15,193 bases of DNA from Thioalkalivibrio sp. (lineage in GTDB: Bacteria; Pseudomonadota; Gammaproteobacteria; Ectothiorhodospirales; Ectothiorhodospiraceae). The stretch is taken from the NCBI GenBank assembly GCA_003555285.1, contig PWGH01000255.1:1-15193 (forward strand), given 5' to 3'. Positions 13,289-15,193 of this stretch are shown here, piece after piece. The position numbers and the translations under genes are program-made. Position 1 is the first letter of the stretch. Each line of letters opens with the position of its first letter. Below the pieces are notes generated by a model. The model made no database searches. It had not been told where the DNA came from and saw only the letters and a program-made list of their open reading frames with translations.

Positions 13289-14038
13289 ATGATGCCTCCC
13301 CTCGTGCAGCCCCTCCGTTCCCGATCGCACCGCATTCTTGCCTCGCTGCGGCTAATGGCGATCGGGACGTTCTGCTTGATCGCTTCAACCCTGTTGGGTG
13401 GGATTCAAGCGGGCGTCAGCGACTTCACAGCCTTGCAGATCCTGGCCAACGAGCGTTATGGGCCCGAGGCCGTCCGGCGCGTGCAGGAATGGCGGGATCT
13501 GTTGGTCGACGCGGCCGAGCGGGACGAGCGTCGGCAAATCCGACTGATCAATGCCTTCTTCAACCGCAACGTGCGCTATGCGAGCGATCAGGAGATCTGG
13601 GGACAGAACGATTACTGGTCCACCCCGCTGGAGACCCTGGGCAAGGCCGCCGGTGACTGCGAGGACTACGCGATCGCCAAGTACGCCAGCCTGCGCAAGC
13701 TCGGCATTCCGGATTCCCGCCTCCGACTCTTTTATGTACATGCCCAGCTCGGCGCCATCGCGAGCAATGCCACCGAGGTCCACATGGTGCTCGGCTATTA
13801 CCCGACGGAAGACGCCGAGCCCCTGATCCTGGACAACCTGATTTCCGAGATCCGGCCCGCTTCCCGGCGCAACGACCTGACCCCCGTGTTCAGCTTCAAC
13901 AGCCAGGGCCTGTGGCCGGACGGTGCGACGACCTCGGCGGGTGACGCCACCGCAAGGCTGTCGAACTGGCGCGGCGTCCTCGAACGCATGCAGGCCGACG
14001 GCATCCAATTGAATCGCCCGATCGAAACGGGCCCATGA
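13289..14038 (+). CDS. lapG: LapG-type periplasmic cysteine protease (transglutaminase-like)
   Basis: A 249-residue exported protease of the bacterial transglutaminase-like cysteine protease family. In Pseudomonas fluorescens, LapG cuts the N-terminus of the giant adhesin LapA and frees it from the cell surface. A hydrophobic signal segment lies at about 22-42. The triad is visible: Cys124 in GDCEDYAIAKY, His165 in EVHMVL and Asp182 in LDN. The His-Asp spacing of 17 equals that of the P. fluorescens enzyme. Asp123 and Glu125 flanking the Cys match the residues that bind Ca2+ in LapG. Two adjacent ATGs (13289 and 13292) are possible starts and neither has a strong ribosome site. lapD follows after 16 nt, so the two are an operon. 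No substrate adhesin lies in the window. Confidence 0.95.
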   Translation: MMPPLVQPLRSRSHRILASLRLMAIGTFCLIASTLLGGIQAGVSDFTALQILANERYGPEAVRRVQEWRDLLVDAAERDERRQIRLINAFFNRNVRYASDQEIWGQNDYWSTPLETLGKAAGDCEDYAIAKYASLRKLGIPDSRLRLFYVHAQLGAIASNATEVHMVLGYYPTEDAEPLILDNLISEIRPASRRNDLTPVFSFNSQGLWPDGATTSAGDATARLSNWRGVLERMQADGIQLNRPIETGP

Positions 14039-14054
14039 AAAGGCAGCGAAGACC

Positions 14055-15193
14055 ATGTCATTGAGAACCCAACTCTGGATTGCGATCGCGCTTGTCATGT
14101 TGCTGTCGTTGTTGGTCAGCATCGGAGTGAGCACGGTCTCGGCGCAAAAATACCTGGCGCAGCAGCTGCACGTGAAGAACGTCGACAATGCCACCTCGCT
14201 CGCCCTGTCGATCACCCAACTGCCCAAGGACGGGGCTCAGGTCGAACTGGCGCTTGCGGCGCAATTCGACGCCGGGCACTACCGCAGCATTCGACTGGTG
14301 AACCCGCGCGGCGAGCTGATCCAGGAACGGGTCAACAGCGTACGCCCGCAAGGGGTTCCCGGATGGTTCCTGCGCCTGATGGCCTTCGATGTGAATCCGG
14401 GGGTCGCCCACATCAGCGACGGCTGGTCGCAATACGGGGTGCTGACCGTCGAGAGCCAGACCAGCTATGCCTATGAAGCGCTGTGGCAGGGAACCCTCCG
14501 ACTGGCCTTGATCTTTACCGCCGGGGCCCTGCTGATCGGCCTGGCCGGCAGTTGGTTGCTCGGCCGAACGGTGCGCCCGCTGAAGGACGTGGTAATGCAG
14601 GCCGAGGCGGTCGGCCAACGGCGCTTCATCACCATTGTGGAACCCAACACCCTCGAATTTCGCGCCGTGGTCAGCGCGATGAACCGCCTGTCCCATCATG
14701 TAAAGACCATGCTGACCGAGGAGTCGAACCGGCTGCAGGAATTGAAGGCGCGGTTGCAACACGACCCGGTGACCGGCCTGCTCACTCGGGACCACTTCAT
14801 GACCCAGCTGGCGGTGACCCTGAGTGCGAACAACGCGGGCGCGGCCGGCGTGTTGATGCTGCTGCGCGTGCAGGACCTGCCGATCCTGAACCGGGACCTG
14901 GGCCGCCAGGAGCTCGATGCCGTGCTGATCCGGCTGGGGCAGACGCTGCGCGCGCTGGCCCGGGAGAATGAGTACGGAGTGGCCGGCCGGCTGAACGGGA
15001 GCGATTTCGCGGTGATTGGGGGTGGCGTGACCGAACCCGAGGCCTTTGCCACCACCGTGACCGAGCGGGTGCAGGACGCGCTCGGCAGCGCCGCCGACGG
15101 CACCATCCGCATCGACTTCGGCGCCACGCCGTACCGGGACGAGGACCGGCCCGGCCCGATCCTGGCCCGGGTCGATCACGCGCTGGCGCGGGC
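14055..15193 (+). CDS. lapD: LapD-type inside-out c-di-GMP receptor (3' end outside window)
   Basis: The first 379 codons of an inner-membrane receptor that, when its EAL domain binds c-di-GMP, holds LapG through its periplasmic domain. Helix 1 is at about 8-28 and the periplasmic LapD/MoxY-type domain at about 30-145. Trp124 in DGWSQYG matches the conserved Trp that plugs into LapG in characterised LapD. Helix 2 is at about 147-169, a HAMP domain at about 170-222 (starts RTVRPLKDV), then a short coiled coil and a GGDEF-like domain from about 237 (DPVTGLLTRDHF). The GGDEF signature is degenerate (RLNGSDFAV, 312-320), so it should not make c-di-GMP, as in known LapD. The EAL domain is expected beyond the right edge and is not seen. 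The ATG follows lapG by 16 nt. Confidence 0.94.
   Translation, partial: MSLRTQLWIAIALVMLLSLLVSIGVSTVSAQKYLAQQLHVKNVDNATSLALSITQLPKDGAQVELALAAQFDAGHYRSIRLVNPRGELIQERVNSVRPQGVPGWFLRLMAFDVNPGVAHISDGWSQYGVLTVESQTSYAYEALWQGTLRLALIFTAGALLIGLAGSWLLGRTVRPLKDVVMQAEAVGQRRFITIVEPNTLEFRAVVSAMNRLSHHVKTMLTEESNRLQELKARLQHDPVTGLLTRDHFMTQLAVTLSANNAGAAGVLMLLRVQDLPILNRDLGRQELDAVLIRLGQTLRALARENEYGVAGRLNGSDFAVIGGGVTEPEAFATTVTERVQDALGSAADGTIRIDFGATPYRDEDRPGPILARVDHALAR

Noticed and set aside
14991..15020. Active diguanylate cyclase in LapD
   Set aside because: The signature reads NGSDF instead of GGDEF, so catalysis is not expected; the domain is kept as a degenerate regulatory module.

Overview
The window is GC-rich bacterial DNA with Gram-negative envelope genes throughout: outer-membrane TolC channels, an OmpA-type peptidoglycan-binding tail, a lipobox lipoprotein, periplasmic c-type cytochromes, and a LapG/LapD pair. 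The Lap pair plus cytochrome c' and a dihaem cytochrome c fit a respiratory gammaproteobacterium. The acidic composition of the exported proteins would suit a halophilic or sulfur-oxidising member of the Chromatiales, but that placement is inference. Ten protein genes are supported; two run off the ends. No tRNA, rRNA, CRISPR array or insertion sequence was seen.

Left part (1-5.8 kb). The minus strand carries the start of a small charged protein entering a polyglycine run (unrecognised), then a subtilisin-type serine protease predicted to be a lipoprotein. A rhomboid-family intramembrane protease is divergent from it on the plus strand. Next, on the minus strand, is a two-gene cytochrome unit: cytochrome c' followed by a dihaem cytochrome c.

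Right part (6.1-15.2 kb). This is an envelope secretion and signalling island. It holds a FecR-domain/TolC fusion (minus), a divergent CHASE2-adenylate cyclase (plus), a TolC/OmpA fusion (minus) and a lapG-lapD operon (plus, lapD truncated by the window). The two TolC proteins are close paralogues: 151 of 181 residues are identical over an ungapped stretch counted by eye. One carries an extra periplasmic FecR module at its N-terminus; the other carries an OmpA module at its C-terminus.

How the genes may work together. In known Lap systems, LapD (inside-out c-di-GMP receptor) sequesters the periplasmic protease LapG, so that a giant adhesin stays parked in a TolC-like pore (LapE). The TolC-OmpA fusion beside lapGD is the natural LapE candidate here, with a built-in cell-wall anchor. 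The FecR-TolC paralogue shares an intergenic region with a periplasm-sensing adenylate cyclase, which suggests a second channel linked to cAMP signalling. No adhesin, LapB-type ABC transporter or LapC-type adaptor lies in the window. The most interesting content is this pair of TolC channels with different fused modules, set between a cAMP and a c-di-GMP output.
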